The translations under genes were made by a program, and so were the position numbers. DNA of 17,398 nucleotides, taken from an uncultured Lachnospiraceae bacterium. Its GTDB lineage: Bacteria > Bacillota_A > Clostridia > Lachnospirales > Lachnospiraceae. This document shows positions 15,931 to 17,398 of this stretch, in pieces. Position 1 is the first letter of the stretch, and every line of letters starts with the position of its first letter. The notes under the pieces are model-generated. The model ran no database searches. It had not been told where the DNA came from and saw only the letters and a list, made by a program, of their open reading frames with translations. The stretch spans positions 1-17,398 of the forward strand of contig CADBQK010000324.1 in the NCBI GenBank assembly GCA_902796775.1. The letters run 5' to 3'.

Positions 15931-17142
15931 ATGGTATTTGAAGAAAGAGAGTTCATTCCGGTTGTTTTCGGAGGGGATATCAATACATACAGCGTGGCAA
16001 GAGCTTTTTATGAAGCCTACGGAGTCAGGACCTGGTGCTTCGGGAAATACCGGACCGGTCCAAGCTACCAGAGCAGGATCGTCTGTTACCATGCGGATGA
16101 AAAAATAGACACGGACGAAGTATTCCTGCAGACCATAAACGGGTTTGCTGACAGCCACCCAGACAAAAAAATCCTGGCGATTGGCTGCGGGGACAGTTAT
16201 GCTGCTTTGCTCAGCCGCCACAAAAATGACCTGGCCGGGAATGTAATCGCACCGTATATTGATTACTCTCTGATGTCTGAGCTGCAGCTGAAGGAGCGTT
16301 TTTACGAGTTATGTGAAAAACACGGGGTTCCCTATCCGGGAACCATCATCTACCGCCAGGAAATGGGGATGGATTTTGAGATGCCATTCTCTTACCCTGT
16401 CATTCTGAAGCCTTCAGATAGCATCCGGTACTGGGAGCATCCGTTTGAAACGCAGAATAAAGTCTACACAATCTCTTCCCGTGAGGAGATGCTGTCTGTA
16501 ATCGGGGATATTTACGGTGCCGGGTATCCGGGGACTTTGATTATTCAGGATATGATTCCGGGGAATGATGAATACATGCGGGTGCTGACCAGCTATTCCG
16601 ACAGGGCGGGGAAGGTAAAGATGATGTGTCTGGGGCATGTGCTTCTCGAAGAGCATACCCCGCATGGCCTGGGAAACCATGCTGTGATCATTACAGAGTC
16701 TGAAAAGGATCTGATGAAGCGCGCGAAAGCTTTGCTGGAAGATATCGGCTATGTCGGCTTTTCCAATTTTGATATTAAATATGACAGCCGGGACGGGCAG
16801 TATAAGTTCTTTGAGATCAATACACGGCAGGGACGGAGCAATTATTATGTAACAGGCTCCGGGATCAATATCGCCCAGCTGGTCGTGGAAGATTATATCT
16901 ATCAGAAAGAACTCGCTTTCCGGACTCCGGCAAAAGAGCATCTCTGGATGGTCGTGCCCAGCCCAGTCGCTTTTGAGCATGTCAAGGATCCTGCGATGAA
17001 AGCGAAATTGAAAAAGCTGATCCGGCAGGGCAGGGTTGTGAATCCTCTGTTTATGAAAGGGGATCTGGGAATGCCCAGGCTGGCCCGGATGCTGAAGCTG
17101 TATTTGAGACAGTATGGTCTGTACCGTAAATACTACAAATAA
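15931..17142 (+). CDS. ATP-grasp carboxylate-amine ligase, probable D-aspartate ligase
   Basis: A 403-residue cytosolic ATP-grasp enzyme. The N-terminal pre-grasp motif GGDINTYSVARAFYEAYG (14-31) closely recalls the opening of Enterococcus faecium D-aspartate ligase (from memory). VILKPSDS (157-164) is the ATP-binding lysine strand. SNFDIKYD (278-285) and FFEINTRQGRSNYY (293-306) carry the metal-binding acid and Asn of the ATP-grasp core. D-aspartate ligase adds the beta-carboxyl of D-Asp to the side-chain amine of the third residue in UDP-MurNAc-pentapeptide, making a peptidoglycan cross-bridge. A probable aspartate racemase gene follows 116 bp downstream, which supports this reading. The ATG at 15931 has AGGAG at 15918-15922, 8 nt away. 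The general ATP-grasp assignment is secure. The D-Asp substrate is inferred; other amino-acid ligase roles are possible. Confidence 0.85.
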   Translation: MVFEEREFIPVVFGGDINTYSVARAFYEAYGVRTWCFGKYRTGPSYQSRIVCYHADEKIDTDEVFLQTINGFADSHPDKKILAIGCGDSYAALLSRHKNDLAGNVIAPYIDYSLMSELQLKERFYELCEKHGVPYPGTIIYRQEMGMDFEMPFSYPVILKPSDSIRYWEHPFETQNKVYTISSREEMLSVIGDIYGAGYPGTLIIQDMIPGNDEYMRVLTSYSDRAGKVKMMCLGHVLLEEHTPHGLGNHAVIITESEKDLMKRAKALLEDIGYVGFSNFDIKYDSRDGQYKFFEINTRQGRSNYYVTGSGINIAQLVVEDYIYQKELAFRTPAKEHLWMVVPSPVAFEHVKDPAMKAKLKKLIRQGRVVNPLFMKGDLGMPRLARMLKLYLRQYGLYRKYYK

Positions 17143-17148
17143 GACAAG

Positions 17149-17178
17149 GCTGCAGGGTTCCCTAAGATTCCCTGCAGC
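17149..17178 (+). terminator. Hairpin after the ATP-grasp gene
   Basis: A perfect 9-bp inverted repeat (GCTGCAGGG at 17149-17157, CCCTGCAGC at 17170-17178) with a 12-nt loop begins 7 bp after the stop codon. It is followed by an A-run, not a T-run, so it is not a classic terminator on the + strand. Its 3' arm can alternatively pair with the palindrome further downstream, so it may belong to an attenuator-like leader for the racemase gene. Confidence 0.4.
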
Positions 17179-17222
17179 AGTGAAAAAACAGGGTCTGTGA
17201 TAATTCCTGGGGCAGAGGATCA

Positions 17223-17238
17223 TCAGGGAATTCCCTGA
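17223..17238. promoter_or_regulatory. Perfect 16-bp palindrome just upstream of the racemase ribosome binding site
   Basis: TCAGGGAATTCCCTGA is a perfect 16-bp palindrome ending 5 nt before the GAGGGGG ribosome binding site. It could be an operator for a dimeric regulator or one arm of an alternative RNA fold with the hairpin at 17149-17178. No convincing promoter boxes were found beside it. Confidence 0.4.
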
Positions 17239-17258
17239 AGAAAGAGGGGGACAGGCAA

Positions 17259-17398
17259 ATGAGAAAGGTACTGGGTGTGATCGGAGGGATGGGGCCGGAG
17301 GCAACATCCTTCTTTTATGAAGAACTGATTGCGCATACAAAGGCAGATTCTGACCAGGAGCATATCGATACAGTGATCCTGGGGCATGCATCCATGCC
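17259..17398 (+). CDS. Aspartate/glutamate racemase family protein, 3' truncated by window edge
   Basis: The first 46 residues are visible. They begin MRKVLGVIGGMGPEATSFFY, the characteristic N-terminus of the cofactor-independent aspartate/glutamate racemase family, and continue to VILGHASM, matching the family's conserved His-Ala-Ser-(Ile/Met)-Pro segment. The active-site cysteines would lie further on, outside the window. These enzymes interconvert L- and D-aspartate (or glutamate) in the cytosol. The ATG at 17259 has AGAGGGGG at 17243-17250 with an 8-nt spacer. It follows the ATP-grasp ligase in the same direction, so a D-Asp supply role for that ligase is likely. Which amino acid it prefers cannot be decided from this fragment. 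Confidence 0.85.
   Translation, partial: MRKVLGVIGGMGPEATSFFYEELIAHTKADSDQEHIDTVILGHASM

Noticed and set aside
15453..15941. Plus-strand frame with Met/Ala/Ile repeats overlapping the TPR gene
   Set aside because: It is the shifted frame of the same tandem repeats; the zinc-ribbon TPR frame has clear domains and this one has none.
15366..15983. Minus-strand frame rich in His and Arg opposite the acidic tail
   Set aside because: Its composition is just the complement of the GAT/GGC/TAT repeat codons; there is no start context or homology cue.

Overview
The window looks like chromosomal DNA from an anaerobic, butyrate-forming member of the Clostridia, most likely Lachnospiraceae. The evidence is a crotonase / 3-hydroxybutyryl-CoA dehydrogenase pair of the butyrate pathway, AGGAGG-type ribosome binding sites, moderate G+C, the Lachnospiraceae form of PurA, and a large lineage-specific protein pair that I recognise only as a DUF-type family. 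All convincing genes are on the + strand. I see no tRNA, rRNA, transposase, integrase, CRISPR array or phage gene, so this is core or lineage-core sequence, not a mobile region.

Layout. (1) Positions 2-1742 hold the 3' part of a crotonase gene (crt, cut by the window edge) and hbd, two consecutive steps of acetoacetyl-CoA to crotonyl-CoA to butyryl-CoA metabolism. A strong hairpin at 1851-1888 closes this block. (2) Positions 1889-3819 hold a clear sigma-A promoter preceded by two tandem 22-bp repeats with a dyad, then a small solo XRE regulator, then purA, closed by an 11-bp hairpin. (3) Positions 3892-9512 hold two large proteins of unknown function: a 1174-residue protein with Ig-like beta domains and a helical solenoid, and a 671-residue Hsp70/actin-like protein with C-terminal TPR-like helices. 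They resemble the paired Lachnospiraceae DUF5717/DUF5716 families (family names from memory). (4) Positions 9589-13899 hold valS and folC, a pair common in Firmicutes, separated by a hairpin. valS has no room for the usual T-box leader. (5) Positions 14004-17142 hold a 56-residue helical protein translationally coupled to a zinc-ribbon / TPR / single-TM / coiled-coil protein with an Asp-Gly-Tyr-rich repetitive tail, then an ATP-grasp ligase that resembles D-aspartate ligase. (6) At the right edge is the start of an aspartate/glutamate racemase gene.

Working together. crt and hbd act in one pathway. The ATP-grasp ligase followed by an amino-acid racemase suggests a supply-and-use pair for D-aspartate in the peptidoglycan cross-bridge. 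The zinc-ribbon TPR membrane protein just upstream may also be an envelope protein, but its job is unknown. The best candidate for an undescribed system is the solenoid plus Hsp70-like pair: two large, apparently cytosolic proteins with no signal peptide or membrane segment, adjacent and in the same direction, with a chaperone-like or scaffold-like architecture. This is inference from sequence appearance; no database search was possible.
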